Origin: Paraburkholderia fungorum
GTDB lineage: Bacteria > Pseudomonadota > Gammaproteobacteria > Burkholderiales > Burkholderiaceae
Assembly: GCF_902833645.1 (NCBI RefSeq)
Contig: NZ_CADFGE010000004.1
Location: 310,001-374,000 of the forward strand
Length of the DNA stretch: 64,000 nt
Reading direction: 5' to 3'
The position numbers were made by a program, and so were the translations under genes. Under the pieces are notes generated by a model. It did no database searches. It was not told the DNA's origin and saw only the letters and a list, made by a program, of their open reading frames with translations. Below, piece after piece: positions 17,929 to 27,701 of the stretch (the stretch's first letter is position 1; each line of letters starts with the position of its first letter).

Positions 17929-18561
17929 ATGACCGCACCCCGCCGCGCGCTGATCGTCATCGATGTGCAAAACGAGTACGTCACCGGCGATCTGCCGATC
18001 GAATATCCCGACGTGCACACCTCGCTCGCCAACATTGGCCGGGCGATGGATGCGGCCCACGCCGCCGGTGTGCCCGTGGTGGTCGTGCAGAATTTCGCGC
18101 CGGCCACTTCGCCGCTGTTTGCTCGGGGCAGCGCCGGCGCGGAGCTGCATCCGGTGGTGGCGGCGCGTCCACACGATCACTATGTGGAGAAGTCGCTGCC
18201 CAGCGCCTTTGCCGAGACGGACCTGGCTGACTGGCTCGCCGCGCAGCGGATCGACACGCTGAGCGTGACCGGCTACATGACGCACAACTGCGACGCCTCG
18301 ACCATCAACCACGCGCTTCACTCAGGGCTCACGGTCGAGTTCCTGCACGACGCGTCGGGCTCGGTGCCGTATGAGAACAGCGCCGGCTTTGCGAGCGCGC
18401 AGGACATTCACCGGGTGTTCAGCGTGGTCTTGCAATCGCGCTTCGCGGCCGTGGCGAGCACGGACCAATGGATTGCGGCAGTGAAAAGCGGCGCGCCGCT
18501 CGAACGCGGCAACATCTATGCGTCGAATCAGAAGGCGCGCGCGAGAAAGACCGCTGCATAA
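17929..18561 (+). CDS. Isochorismatase-like cysteine hydrolase
   Basis: The 210-residue protein is an isochorismatase-superfamily hydrolase. The catalytic triad is visible as D12 (LIVIDVQNEY), K88 (HYVEKSLPSAF) and C121 (TGYMTHNCDAST). Members cleave amides or ureido groups (nicotinamide, N-carbamoyl compounds) or vinyl ethers; the substrate here is not determined. The ATG at 17929 follows AAAAGGAG at a good distance. It lies divergent to a GlxA-type regulator, a pairing common for this family. Confidence 0.88.
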   Translation: MTAPRRALIVIDVQNEYVTGDLPIEYPDVHTSLANIGRAMDAAHAAGVPVVVVQNFAPATSPLFARGSAGAELHPVVAARPHDHYVEKSLPSAFAETDLADWLAAQRIDTLSVTGYMTHNCDASTINHALHSGLTVEFLHDASGSVPYENSAGFASAQDIHRVFSVVLQSRFAAVASTDQWIAAVKSGAPLERGNIYASNQKARARKTAA

Positions 18562-18592
18562 CGGGCTGCCCGCAGGCCGGCCTCATTTCCCT

Positions 18593-19240
18593 TCAGCCGG
18601 CCTTATTTCCTTTGCGTAACGCGGGACTCAGCCGCAGCGCATCGAACATCCCGGCGATCATCTGCTCGGCATGTTTGCCGAAATCGGTCGCGTCCGGCAG
18701 GAACAGCATGTCGCGCAGCGAGCCGCTGACGAACGCATGCACCATCGCCGCCGCGATCCGGGTGTCGAGATCGGCGGGCAATTGCCCTTTGGAGATCGCG
18801 TTGCGCAGACCGCCTTCGATCTTCTGCAGCCCTTCGCGCATGTTCGTCTGATAGCGGATCATCACCGGACCCATCTCTTCGACCAGTTCGCACTTCAAAA
18901 ACAGGATATCGAACACCCGCCGGCGACGCGGGTCGTTGGCGGTATCGCGCAGACAGACTGTACAGATTTCCGTAAGGCGGCCGAGCGGATCGGGCTCATT
19001 GGGGTCTTGCGAAGCAGCCTTGAGTTCGTCCAGCGGCAGCAGCACGCGGTCGAACATTTCGGTAAACAGATCGCTTTTGTGAGCGAAATGCCAATAGATC
19101 GCTCCACGCGTGACGCCGGCGGCCTGCGCAATGTCGGCGAGCGAGGTGCGCGACACGCCTTTCTCGAAGAAAACCCGTTCGGCCGCGTCGAGAATGCTAT
19201 TTCGCGTCTCCTGCGCCTCTTCTTTCGTTCTTCTGACCAT
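18593..19240 (-). CDS. TetR/AcrR-family repressor of the adjacent RND efflux operon
   Basis: This 215-residue regulator starts MVRRTKEEAQETRNSILDAA and has the classic TetR helix-turn-helix (about 30-60, with AAGVTRGAIYWHFAHK), followed by an all-helical ligand-binding domain similar to AcrR, TtgR and BpeR. I placed the start at 19240, matching family N-termini. It is divergent from the efflux operon, and a 24-base palindrome closely matching the AcrR operator lies between them. It is therefore expected to repress the pump and probably itself, and to be released by hydrophobic drugs. Confidence 0.93.
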   Translation of the reverse strand: MVRRTKEEAQETRNSILDAAERVFFEKGVSRTSLADIAQAAGVTRGAIYWHFAHKSDLFTEMFDRVLLPLDELKAASQDPNEPDPLGRLTEICTVCLRDTANDPRRRRVFDILFLKCELVEEMGPVMIRYQTNMREGLQKIEGGLRNAISKGQLPADLDTRIAAAMVHAFVSGSLRDMLFLPDATDFGKHAEQMIAGMFDALRLSPALRKGNKAG

Positions 19241-19372
19241 ATTGGTATGCCCTGCAATGATTGTGGGGTTTTCCCGGGCGCTTTTAAGTACGCTCGATGA
19301 CAATCTGTCCGCGGGTGAGCATTTTGCGGAGCGATCCTGCAGGCCTCCCGCCTGCGAAGATTGAAACGCACT

Positions 19373-19402
19373 TTTACATCCATTCGTGAATGTATATATA
19401 AT
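19373..19402 (+). promoter_or_regulatory. Efflux operon promoter overlapped by an AcrR-type operator
   Basis: A -35-like TTTACA (19373-19378) and a perfect -10 TATAAT (19397-19402) are 18 bases apart. A 24-base palindrome fills this space, 19375-19398, with halves TACATCCATTCG and TGAATGTATATA. The E. coli AcrR operator as I remember it has halves TACATACATTTG and TGAATGTATGTA, giving 21 of 24 matches. Bound repressor would block RNA polymerase directly. The predicted transcript has a leader of about 255 bases before the first gene. Confidence 0.75.
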
Positions 19403-19666
19403 AGCACCCCACGATCGGATAGCCCAAGCCGTGACGACCGGTTAATATCCGTCACTGTTGCCTTTCAAAACGCTCTTGCGCCGTGCCCCGACGGGCGGCG
19501 CCGTGCGGCATTTCTCCGGTATGGCGCATTTCGCTCAGGATGCCCTTGCAGGTGTTTGCATCCTCGGGCTTCCGGTCAGGCGTCGCAAGACGCATGTGTG
19601 CGCTGTCGTCCCCGGGGTAGGGATGCGCGCACTTTTTCATTCTCAGTCATTGACAGAGGTCGCTCC

Positions 19667-20899
19667 ATGCGCGTCGAACGGGTTCCATTCCGCTTAATCA
19701 GTGCCGCGACGGCTGCCGTATTGCTGGCAGCGTGCGGACCAAAACAATCTGCCCCGCCGCAACAAACGCCCGAAGTGGGCGTGGTCACCGTCCAGCCGAC
19801 GGCCGTGCCCGTCGTCACCGAATTGCCCGGCCGCACTAGCGCCTTCCTCGTCGCGCAGGTGCGTGCGCGGGTCGACGGCATCGTGCTGCGCCGCGAATTC
19901 ACGGAAGGCAGCGAGGTCAAGGCGGGCCAGCGTCTGTACAAGATCGATCCGGCGCCCTATATCGCAGCGTTGAACAATGCGAAGGCAACGCTGGCAAAGG
20001 CTCAGGCCAACCTCGTGTCGACCACCGCGCAAGCCAATCGCTACAAGGTGCTGGTTGCCGCCAACGCGGTCAGCAAGCAGGACTACGACAACGCGGTGGC
20101 CGCCGAAGGCCAGGCCGCGGCTGACGTGGCCGCCGGCAAAGCCGCGGTCGATACGGCGCAGATCAACCTCGGCTACACCGACGTGGTCTCGCCGGTCACC
20201 GGCCAGGTCGGCGTATCGCAAGTCACGCCGGGCGCGTATGTGCAGGCAAGCGCCGCCACGCTGATGGCAACGGTCCAGCAAATCGACCCGATGTACGTGG
20301 ACCTGACGCAGTCCAGTCTCGACGGTCTGAAGCTGCGCCGCGAAGTGCAGGAAGGACGCCTGAAGACAAGCGGCCCGAGCGCCGCCAAGGTCTCGCTGAT
20401 TCTTGAAGACGGCCGCACCTATTCGGAACAGGGCAAGCTGCAGTTCACCGACGTGACGGTTGACCAGAGCACCGGCTCGGTGACGGTTCGCGCGATCTTC
20501 AAGAACACCGACAAGGTGCTGCTGCCGGGCATGTTCGTGCGCGCGAAGATCGAGGAAGGCGTCAACGAAAACGCGCTGGTCGTGCCGCAAGTCGGCATCA
20601 CGCACGACCAGAAGGGCACGCCTACCGCGCTGGTTGTAAATAGCGCGAACAAGGTCGAATTGCGCCAGCTCGTTACCTCGGGCACTTACGGTTCGAACTG
20701 GGTGGTGGAGAGCGGCCTGAAGGCCGGCGACCGCGTGATTGTCCAGGGCACCGACAAGGCGCACCCGGGGCAGGACGTCAAAGCCGTTGCCGCGCAACTT
20801 CCCGCCACACCCGCTTCCGACGCATCCGCTCAGGGTGCGCCGGCCGCCAGCGGTGCTACGCAGACGGCGCAACCCGCTTCTGCCGCATCGGGCGCGTAA
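19667..20899 (+). CDS. RND efflux periplasmic adaptor subunit (AcrA/MexA/BpeA type)
   Basis: The 410-residue lipoprotein (lipobox LLAAC, C23) is the membrane fusion protein linking the inner-membrane pump to the outer-membrane channel. Lipoyl and hairpin segments (VRARVDGIVLRREFTEGSEV, then an Ala-rich coiled region about 90-160) and beta-barrel segments follow the AcrA order. The C-terminal 40 residues are low-complexity Ala/Ser/Pro. The ATG at 19667 begins the signal sequence; the upstream frame continuation has no signal and is rejected. It is followed after 18 bases by the pump gene. Confidence 0.94.
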   Translation: MRVERVPFRLISAATAAVLLAACGPKQSAPPQQTPEVGVVTVQPTAVPVVTELPGRTSAFLVAQVRARVDGIVLRREFTEGSEVKAGQRLYKIDPAPYIAALNNAKATLAKAQANLVSTTAQANRYKVLVAANAVSKQDYDNAVAAEGQAAADVAAGKAAVDTAQINLGYTDVVSPVTGQVGVSQVTPGAYVQASAATLMATVQQIDPMYVDLTQSSLDGLKLRREVQEGRLKTSGPSAAKVSLILEDGRTYSEQGKLQFTDVTVDQSTGSVTVRAIFKNTDKVLLPGMFVRAKIEEGVNENALVVPQVGITHDQKGTPTALVVNSANKVELRQLVTSGTYGSNWVVESGLKAGDRVIVQGTDKAHPGQDVKAVAAQLPATPASDASAQGAPAASGATQTAQPASAASGA

Positions 20900-20917
20900 T
20901 AACAGGGAGCCCGCCAC

Positions 20918-23900
20918 ATGGCAAAGTTCTTTATTGATCGCCCGATTTTTGCATGGGTGATCGCCATTATTCTGATGCTCGCGGGTATCGCGTCGGTGTT
21001 TACATTGCCGATCGCCCAGTACCCGACCATCGCGCCGCCGGCCGTGCAGATCAGCGCAACGTACCCGGGCGCCTCGGCGAAGACGGTGGAAAACACCGTC
21101 ACGCAGGTGATCGAGCAACAGATGAGTGGTCTCGACCACTTGCTGTATCTGTCGTCCACGTCGGACGACTCCGGTACGGCGACCATCACGCTGACGTTCG
21201 CGGCCGGCACCAATCCTGACATTGCGCAGGTGCAGGTGCAGAACAAGCTGCAGCTCGCCACGCCGCTGTTGCCGCAAGCCGTGCAACAGTTGGGCACCAA
21301 GGTCACGAAGTCGAGCAGCAGCTTCTTGCTGGTGATGGCGTTCGTGTCCGAAGACGGCAGCATGAGCAAGTACGACCTGGCGAACTACGTCGCGTCGAAC
21401 GTCGAAGACCCGGTCAGCCGGATCGACGGCGTGGGTACGGTGACGCTGTTCGGCTCGCAGTACGCGATGCGGATCTGGCTGGATGCGAACAAGCTGACCA
21501 ACTTCGGCCTGACGCCGGTGGATGTGCAGACGGCCTTGCAGGCGCAAAACGTTCAGGTCGCGGGCGGCTCGCTCGGCGGCACGCCGTCGGTGCCGGGGCA
21601 GGTGCTGCAGGCAACCATCACGGAAGCCACGCTGCTCAATACGCCTGAACAGTTCGGCAACGTGCTGCTGAAGGTGAACCCCGATGGGTCGCGGGTCCGT
21701 ATCAAGGACGTGGGGCGGATCGAGCTCGGTGGCGAAAACTACAACTTCGACACCAAGTACAACGGTCAGCCTACGGCCGGTTTCGGTATTCAGCTCGCCA
21801 CCGGTGCTAACGCGCTGGCAACGGCCAAGGCAGTGCGCGCGAAGATCGACGAACTGTCGAAGTACTTCCCGCACGGTCTCGTCGTGAAGTATCCGTACGA
21901 CACCACGCCGTTCGTGCGCCTGTCGATCGAAGAAGTGGTCAAGACGCTGCTCGAAGGTATCGTGCTGGTGTTCCTGGTCATGTACCTGTTCCTGCAGAAC
22001 CTGCGCGCCACGCTGATCCCGACGATCGCCGTGCCGGTGGTGCTGCTGGGCACGTTCGCGATCATGGGGCTGGTGGGCTTCTCGATCAACACGCTGTCCA
22101 TGTTCGGGCTCGTGCTGGCGATCGGCTTGCTGGTGGACGATGCGATCGTGGTGGTGGAAAACGTCGAGCGGGTGATGGCGGAGGAGGGCTTGTCGCCTCG
22201 AGAGGCGACCCGCAAAGCGATGGACCAGATTACCGGCGCGCTGGTCGGCGTGGCGCTCGTGCTGTCGGCGGTGTTCGTGCCCGTGGCGTTTTCGGGCGGT
22301 TCGGTCGGCGCTATTTACCGGCAGTTCTCGCTGACGATCGTGGCCGCCATGGTGCTGTCCGTGCTGGTCGCGTTGATTCTGACGCCGGCATTGTGCGCGA
22401 CGATTCTCAAGCCGATTCCGAAGGGCCATCACGAGGTCAAGAAGGGCTTCTTCGGCTGGTTCAACCGCACGTTCGAGTCGAGCCGCGACAAGTACCACAG
22501 CGGCGTGCACCACGTGATCAAGCGCTCGGGCCGCTGGCTCATCATCTATATGGTGGTGATTCTCGCGGTCGGCCTGCTGTTCGTGAAGTTGCCGAAATCG
22601 TTCCTGCCTGATGAAGACCAGGGCACGATGTTCGTGCTGGTGCAAACGCCGTCCGGCTCGACGCAGGAAACCACGGCGCATGCGCTGAAGGACGTCTCCG
22701 ACTACCTGCTCAACAGCGAAAAGAGCATCGTCGAATCGACCTTTACCGTGAACGGCTTCAGCTTCGCCGGCCGCGGTCAGAACGCGGGTCTCGTGTTCGT
22801 GCGGATGAAGGACTACGCGGAGCGTCAGCATTCGGATCAGAAGGTGCAGGCGCTGGTTGGCCGCCTCTTCATGCACTTCGCGGGCTACAAGAACGCGCTG
22901 GTGTATCCGGTCAATCCACCGTCGATTCCTGAACTCGGCACGGCTGCCGGCTTCGACTTCGAGTTGCAGGATCGCGCGGGCGTCGGCCACGAGAAGCTGA
23001 TGCAAGCTCGCAACATGCTGCTCGGCATGGCCGCGAAAGATCCGACGCTGGCTCAGGTGCGTCCGAACGGCCTGAACGATACGCCGCAGTTCAAGGTGGA
23101 TATCGATCACGAGAAGGCTGCCGCGCTCGGCGTGTCGCTGTCGGCGATCGACCAGACGTTCTCGATCGCATGGGCATCGCAGTACGTGAACAACTTCCTC
23201 GATACCGACGGCCGGATCAAGAAGGTGTATCTGCAGGGCGACGCCCCGTTCCGGATGAACCCGGAAGACCTGAACGCCTGGTACGTGCGCAATTCGGCGG
23301 GCACCATGGTGCCGTTCTCGTCGTTCGCGAGCGGTTCGTGGACCTACGGTTCGCCGAAGCTCGAACGCTACAACGGTATCTCGGCGGTGGAAATCCAGGG
23401 CGCGGCTGCACCGGGCAAGTCGACCGGTCAGGCCATGACGGCGATGGAAGCACTCGTGGCGAAGCTGCCGGCGGGTATCGGCTACGAATGGACGGGCCTG
23501 TCGTTGCAGGAACGCCAGTCCGGTTCGCAGGCGCCGATTCTGTACGGCATCTCGATCCTGGTGGTGTTCCTGTGTCTCGCGGCGCTGTATGAAAGCTGGT
23601 CGATCCCGTTCTCGGTGATCATGGTGGTGCCGCTCGGCGTGATCGGCGCACTGCTGGCCGCTACGCTGCGCGGGCTCGAGAACGACGTGTTCTTCCAGGT
23701 GGGTCTGTTGACCACGGTGGGGCTGTCGGCGAAGAACGCGATTCTGATTGTGGAATTCGCTCGCGAGCTGCAGCAGGGTCAGGGCATGGGGCCGGTCGAG
23801 GCCGCGCTTGAGGCGGCGCGTCTGCGGTTGCGTCCGATTCTGATGACCTCGCTCGCCTTCATTCTCGGCGTGATGCCGCTCGCGATCAGTAACGGCGCGG

Positions 23901-24139
23901 GCTCGGCCAGCCAGCACGCAATCGGTACCGGCGTGATCGGCGGGATGTTGACGGCGACGTTCCTCGCGATTTTCATGATCCCGATGTTCTTCGTCGTGAT
24001 CCGCGCGAAGTTCGGCGGTGAGACAGAAGACCCGGATGAGGCGCTCGCACACTACAACCAGCACCATCCGCATGACGACCAGGGTGGCGGTTCGGCTGGC
24101 GGGTCGACGGATGCAGGCTCGGGCAAGGACGGACATTGA
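20918..24139 (+). CDS. RND multidrug efflux permease (AcrB/MexB/BpeB, HAE-1 family)
   Basis: At 1073 residues this is a full-length HAE-1 proton/drug antiporter. It begins MAKFFIDRPIFAWVIAIILM, has the TM4 proton-relay aspartates in LAIGLLVDDAIVVVENVERV (around residues 405-410), and ends with TM11-12 and a soluble His/Asp/Gly-rich tail. The trimer exports hydrophobic antibiotics, dyes and solvents. In Burkholderia the nearest described relative is BpeB; I infer this from operon architecture and sequence. The outer-membrane gene starts one base after its stop codon. Confidence 0.96.
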   Translation: MAKFFIDRPIFAWVIAIILMLAGIASVFTLPIAQYPTIAPPAVQISATYPGASAKTVENTVTQVIEQQMSGLDHLLYLSSTSDDSGTATITLTFAAGTNPDIAQVQVQNKLQLATPLLPQAVQQLGTKVTKSSSSFLLVMAFVSEDGSMSKYDLANYVASNVEDPVSRIDGVGTVTLFGSQYAMRIWLDANKLTNFGLTPVDVQTALQAQNVQVAGGSLGGTPSVPGQVLQATITEATLLNTPEQFGNVLLKVNPDGSRVRIKDVGRIELGGENYNFDTKYNGQPTAGFGIQLATGANALATAKAVRAKIDELSKYFPHGLVVKYPYDTTPFVRLSIEEVVKTLLEGIVLVFLVMYLFLQNLRATLIPTIAVPVVLLGTFAIMGLVGFSINTLSMFGLVLAIGLLVDDAIVVVENVERVMAEEGLSPREATRKAMDQITGALVGVALVLSAVFVPVAFSGGSVGAIYRQFSLTIVAAMVLSVLVALILTPALCATILKPIPKGHHEVKKGFFGWFNRTFESSRDKYHSGVHHVIKRSGRWLIIYMVVILAVGLLFVKLPKSFLPDEDQGTMFVLVQTPSGSTQETTAHALKDVSDYLLNSEKSIVESTFTVNGFSFAGRGQNAGLVFVRMKDYAERQHSDQKVQALVGRLFMHFAGYKNALVYPVNPPSIPELGTAAGFDFELQDRAGVGHEKLMQARNMLLGMAAKDPTLAQVRPNGLNDTPQFKVDIDHEKAAALGVSLSAIDQTFSIAWASQYVNNFLDTDGRIKKVYLQGDAPFRMNPEDLNAWYVRNSAGTMVPFSSFASGSWTYGSPKLERYNGISAVEIQGAAAPGKSTGQAMTAMEALVAKLPAGIGYEWTGLSLQERQSGSQAPILYGISILVVFLCLAALYESWSIPFSVIMVVPLGVIGALLAATLRGLENDVFFQVGLLTTVGLSAKNAILIVEFARELQQGQGMGPVEAALEAARLRLRPILMTSLAFILGVMPLAISNGAGSASQHAIGTGVIGGMLTATFLAIFMIPMFFVVIRAKFGGETEDPDEALAHYNQHHPHDDQGGGSAGGSTDAGSGKDGH

Positions 24140-24140
24140 G

Positions 24141-25658
24141 ATGCAAAAACACTCTTTGATTGCAGTGGCGGTTGCGTTGTTCGCCGCGGGGTGCACGATG
24201 GCGCCGAAGTACCATCGCCCCGCCGAACCCGTGACGGCGACCTTCCCGACCGGCGGCGTGTACGACACGCAACCGGGCGCGGCGGGCGCCGCGCGCACCG
24301 CGAATGGCCAGGCGGCGGCCGATATCGGCTGGCGCGATTTCTTCGTCGATGCGCGTTTGCAGCGGCTGATCGAAATCGCGCTGAAGAACAACCGCGATCT
24401 GCGCGTGTCGGTGCTGAATATCCAGGCATCGCAGGCGCAGTACCAGATTGCCCGCGCGGCGCTGTTCCCGACGCTCGACGCAGCGGCGTCGCAAAGCAAA
24501 CAGCGCACGCCTAAGGATCTCTCCTTCAACGGGCAGACGATCAGCAACAGCTATTCGGTCGGCCTGAACGCTTCGTGGGAAATCGATTTCTTCGGGCGGA
24601 TTCAAAGCCTGAAGGATCAGGCGTTGGCGCAGTACCTGGCCACCGCACAGGCGCGCAAGGCGGCGGAAATCGCGCTGGTCTCGCAAGTGGCCAACCAGTA
24701 CATGACGGTGCTCGAACTGGACGATCTGCTGAAGGTCACGCAGAACACGCTGAAGACCGCGCAGGAGTCGTACCGGATCGCCAAGCTGCAGTTCGACAAC
24801 GGCACGGGTTCGGAACTGGATCTGCGCCAGTCGGAAACGGTGGTCGAGCAGGCGCAGGCGAACCTGCAGTCGCAGGCGCGTCTGCGGGCACAGGCGGATA
24901 ACGCGCTCGTGCTGCTGCTCGGCGAGCCGTTGCCGGATGACCTGCCGCCGGGCATGCCGCTGGATAGCCAGAATCTCCTGACGGATATTCCGGCGGGCTT
25001 GCCCTCCGATCTGCTGACGCGTCGTCCGGACATCATGGAGGCCGAAGAGAACCTGCTTGCGGCCAACGCCAACATCGGCGCGGCGCGCGCGGCGTTCTTC
25101 CCGAAGGTCTCGCTGACCGGCAGCTTCGGCACGCTGAGCCCGTCGCTCGGCGGTCTGTTCAAGCCGGGTTCGGCGGCATGGAGCTTCGCGCCGTCGATCA
25201 CGTTGCCGATCTTCGAAGGCGGCCAGAACAAGGCCAATCTCGATCTCGCCACCGTACAGAAGAACATCCAGATCGCGACATATGAAAAGGCGATCCAGAC
25301 GGCCTTCCGCGAAGTGGCGGACGCACTGGCGGCGCGCGGCACGTACGACCAGCAGATCAAGTCCCTGGAACGTAATGCTTTTGCCGAACAGCGCCGGCTG
25401 GATCTGTCGGACCTGCGTTATAAGAACGGCGTCGACAGCTATCTGTCGGTGCTGACCGCGCAGACCGATCTGTATTCGGCGCAGCAGTTGCTGGTGACCG
25501 CGCGCATGCAGCGTCTGCAGAACCTGGTCACGCTGTACCAGGCACTCGGCGGCGGCTGGATCGAACGGGCCGGCGATCAGCCGCGTCCGGCCGATGCACC
25601 GGTCGATTACGGTGCGGCGAGCGCGCCGGTGGCCGCTTCGGCAGCGACCGCGGGTTGA
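24141..25658 (+). CDS. RND efflux outer-membrane factor (NodT/OprM family lipoprotein)
   Basis: This 505-residue TolC-like channel lipoprotein has lipobox FAAGC (C18) and the family opening MAPKYHRPAEPV. Two outer-membrane factor repeats are present, with ASWEIDFFGRIQSLKDQAL and LPIFEGGQNKANLDLATVQKN marking them, and the GNARAAFFPKVSLTGSFG-like segment (here GAARAAFFPKVSLTGSFG). It begins one base after the pump gene and closes the operon, followed by a strong terminator. The three genes form a complete tripartite pump (OprB/OprM-like). Confidence 0.95.
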   Translation: MQKHSLIAVAVALFAAGCTMAPKYHRPAEPVTATFPTGGVYDTQPGAAGAARTANGQAAADIGWRDFFVDARLQRLIEIALKNNRDLRVSVLNIQASQAQYQIARAALFPTLDAAASQSKQRTPKDLSFNGQTISNSYSVGLNASWEIDFFGRIQSLKDQALAQYLATAQARKAAEIALVSQVANQYMTVLELDDLLKVTQNTLKTAQESYRIAKLQFDNGTGSELDLRQSETVVEQAQANLQSQARLRAQADNALVLLLGEPLPDDLPPGMPLDSQNLLTDIPAGLPSDLLTRRPDIMEAEENLLAANANIGAARAAFFPKVSLTGSFGTLSPSLGGLFKPGSAAWSFAPSITLPIFEGGQNKANLDLATVQKNIQIATYEKAIQTAFREVADALAARGTYDQQIKSLERNAFAEQRRLDLSDLRYKNGVDSYLSVLTAQTDLYSAQQLLVTARMQRLQNLVTLYQALGGGWIERAGDQPRPADAPVDYGAASAPVAASAATAG

Positions 25659-25736
25659 GGTTGGTCGTCTTGCAATAGCAGGCGCGCAGGGCGGCTTTCG
25701 GTTCTATCGGAAAAGCCGTCTTGCGCAACTGGTGAT

Positions 25737-25770
25737 AAAAAAAAGCCACGGCATGCCGTGGCTTTTTTAT
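25737..25770 (+). terminator. Rho-independent terminator after the efflux operon
   Basis: A 14-base nearly perfect palindrome (AAAAGCCACGGCA / TGCCGTGGCTTTT) is flanked by A-runs and T-runs on both sides (TTTTTTATT), so it can serve both strands, including the convergent permease gene. Confidence 0.9.
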
Positions 25771-25863
25771 TGATGCCTGGATCGAACCTAATTTGGCCCG
25801 GCGCCCCGGCGCCCCGGCGCTCAGCGCGATCTATGTCGCACAGCGCCGGTTCCAGCTAGACGC

Positions 25864-27276
25864 TCAATGCGCATCCGCGGCGCGCAGCAGTTCGTCGCCC
25901 GCGGACGGTTCATTGCCGCCGCGCCCGTCGAAATCATGTCCGGCCCGGCGAATTTCGCACTGTGCTTTCTTCTCGCTCTTCACACCGTTGAAGATCAGGT
26001 TCAGCACGACCGCCGACACCGACGCCAGCAAGATCCCGCTATGCAGCAGCGGCGACAGCGCCGGCGGCAGCTTCGAAAAGAATTGCGGCGACACCACCGG
26101 CACCAGACCCATGCCGATACTGACCGCGACGATGAACAGGTTGTGGTGGTTCTTCACGAAGTCGACCTTGGCCAGTACCTTGATGCCGTTTGCCGCGACC
26201 ATGCCGAACATCACGATGCCCGCGCCGCCCAGCACGAAGGCCGGCACCGAAGCAACCACCTGCGCCATCTTCGGGAACAGACCCAGCAACACCAGGATCA
26301 CGCCGCCCATCGCGCAGACAAAGCGGCTCTTCACGCCGGTCACGCCGATCAGGCCGACGTTCTGCGAGAACGAGGTATGCGGAAACGAGTTGAAGATGCC
26401 GCCGATCAGCGTACCCAGACCATCCACGCGCAGACCGCGCACCAGCGTCTTCTGATCCACCGGACGATCCACCATATCGCCGACCGCGAGGAACATGCCG
26501 GTCGACTCGATGAAGGTCACGAACATCACGGTGACCATGGTCGCGATGGCGAGGGGATCGAAATGCGGCAGGCCGAAGTGGAACGGCATCACGAAGCCGA
26601 CCCACGGTGCGTGCGTGACGCCGTCCATGTTGACGCGGCCAAGTGCCAGCGCGATCACGAAACCCGCGACGATACCGAGCAGCACGGAGATATTCGCCAT
26701 GAAGCCCTTGGCGAACTTGTTGATCAGCAGAATCAGCATCAGCACGACCAGCGACAGGCCGAGGTAGATCGGATTGCCGTAATCAGGATTGCCGACACCG
26801 CCGGCTGCCCAGTTGATGCCCACTTCCATCAGTGAGAGGCCGATCACCGAGATCACCACGCCGATCACCACTGGCGGGAAGAAGCGCAATAGCTTGCCGA
26901 CCGCCGGCGCGAGGATGATGCCGATCACGCCGGCCGCGATCGTCGAGCCGAAGATATCGAGGATACCGAGCGAGGGATTCGTGCCGATCGCGACCATCGG
27001 ACCGACGGCGGCGAATGTGCAACCCATGATGACCGGCAGACGAATGCCGAAGATCCACAGACCGAGCGTCTGAATCAGCGTAGCGATGCCACAGGAAAAC
27101 AGATCCGCGCTGATCAGGAACGCGATCTGGTCTTTCGGCAGCTTCAACGCGGCGCCAATGATGAGCGGCACCGCAACTGCGCCTGCGTACATCACCAAAA
27201 CGTGCTGAATGCCGAGCGTCAGCAACTGGCCCGCGGGCAGTCGCTCGTCGCACGGGTGAACCGTGTTCGATTGCAT
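25864..27276 (-). CDS. NCS2-family nucleobase permease (xanthine/uracil type)
   Basis: The 470-residue, about 14-helix proton symporter shows the NCS2 opening QHVLVMYAGAVAVPLIIGAA and the signature FVTFIESTGMFLAVGDMV with its conserved Glu. The QH motif and the tail (GVKSEKK, then Asp/Glu-rich) resemble the xanthine/uric acid branch rather than UraA; substrate assignment is inference. I chose the ATG at 27276 because GGAGAG lies 7 bases before it; two upstream ATGs would add 6 or 24 residues. It converges with the efflux operon. Confidence 0.88.
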   Translation of the reverse strand: MQSNTVHPCDERLPAGQLLTLGIQHVLVMYAGAVAVPLIIGAALKLPKDQIAFLISADLFSCGIATLIQTLGLWIFGIRLPVIMGCTFAAVGPMVAIGTNPSLGILDIFGSTIAAGVIGIILAPAVGKLLRFFPPVVIGVVISVIGLSLMEVGINWAAGGVGNPDYGNPIYLGLSLVVLMLILLINKFAKGFMANISVLLGIVAGFVIALALGRVNMDGVTHAPWVGFVMPFHFGLPHFDPLAIATMVTVMFVTFIESTGMFLAVGDMVDRPVDQKTLVRGLRVDGLGTLIGGIFNSFPHTSFSQNVGLIGVTGVKSRFVCAMGGVILVLLGLFPKMAQVVASVPAFVLGGAGIVMFGMVAANGIKVLAKVDFVKNHHNLFIVAVSIGMGLVPVVSPQFFSKLPPALSPLLHSGILLASVSAVVLNLIFNGVKSEKKAQCEIRRAGHDFDGRGGNEPSAGDELLRAADAH

Positions 27277-27701
27277 TTTGTCTCTCTCCACCATCTCGTT
27301 TTGGGATGACTCCAAGGTATGCGGAACGAAAAAGCGCAACAAGACCACTGGGGCCTATTCCGGCATTCCCGGTGACGATATGCATGAGACTCGTTTGAAA
27401 GCAAAAAGAAATGACCGCACCGCACAAATCGGCCGTCAGGCCCATGCAGTGGCGATGGGCGCTCATGCGCGGCGCGCGCTCGCCTCAACGTGATATGTGT
27501 GAGAATCAATGGGGTGTATCTCGCTCAACGCATAGTGCTGTTTTTGTACAACTCGCGACAGGGCGGGGTTAACCCGCGATTTCCGGTTTTCAGCGTGCAT
27601 CGGGGTGCGCTTCCGAACCGACGCAGCGGTGATTGAAAATATGCCGTTCCAGACATCTTTCGCGTGCTTGTCTCCACGCTCAAATTGACGTTCTATCGCC
27701 C
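27277..27701. other. Intergenic region between divergent permease and kinase genes
   Basis: These 425 bases must hold the promoters of both the NCS2 permease (leftward) and the FGGY kinase (rightward). I see no hairpin, repeat, small gene with a ribosome site, or recognisable operator, and nothing resembling a purine riboswitch. Confidence 0.5.

Noticed and set aside
19694..24547. A 1617-codon open frame on the minus strand opposite the efflux operon
   Set aside because: It mirrors strongly coding AcrA/AcrB/OprM genes in DNA with GC-biased third positions, which leaves the opposite frame open; its translation is Arg/His-rich low complexity with no domain.
27277..27701. A purine or guanidine riboswitch upstream of the NCS2 permease
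   Set aside because: No conserved core sequence or three-way-junction pairing could be found in the 425 bases.
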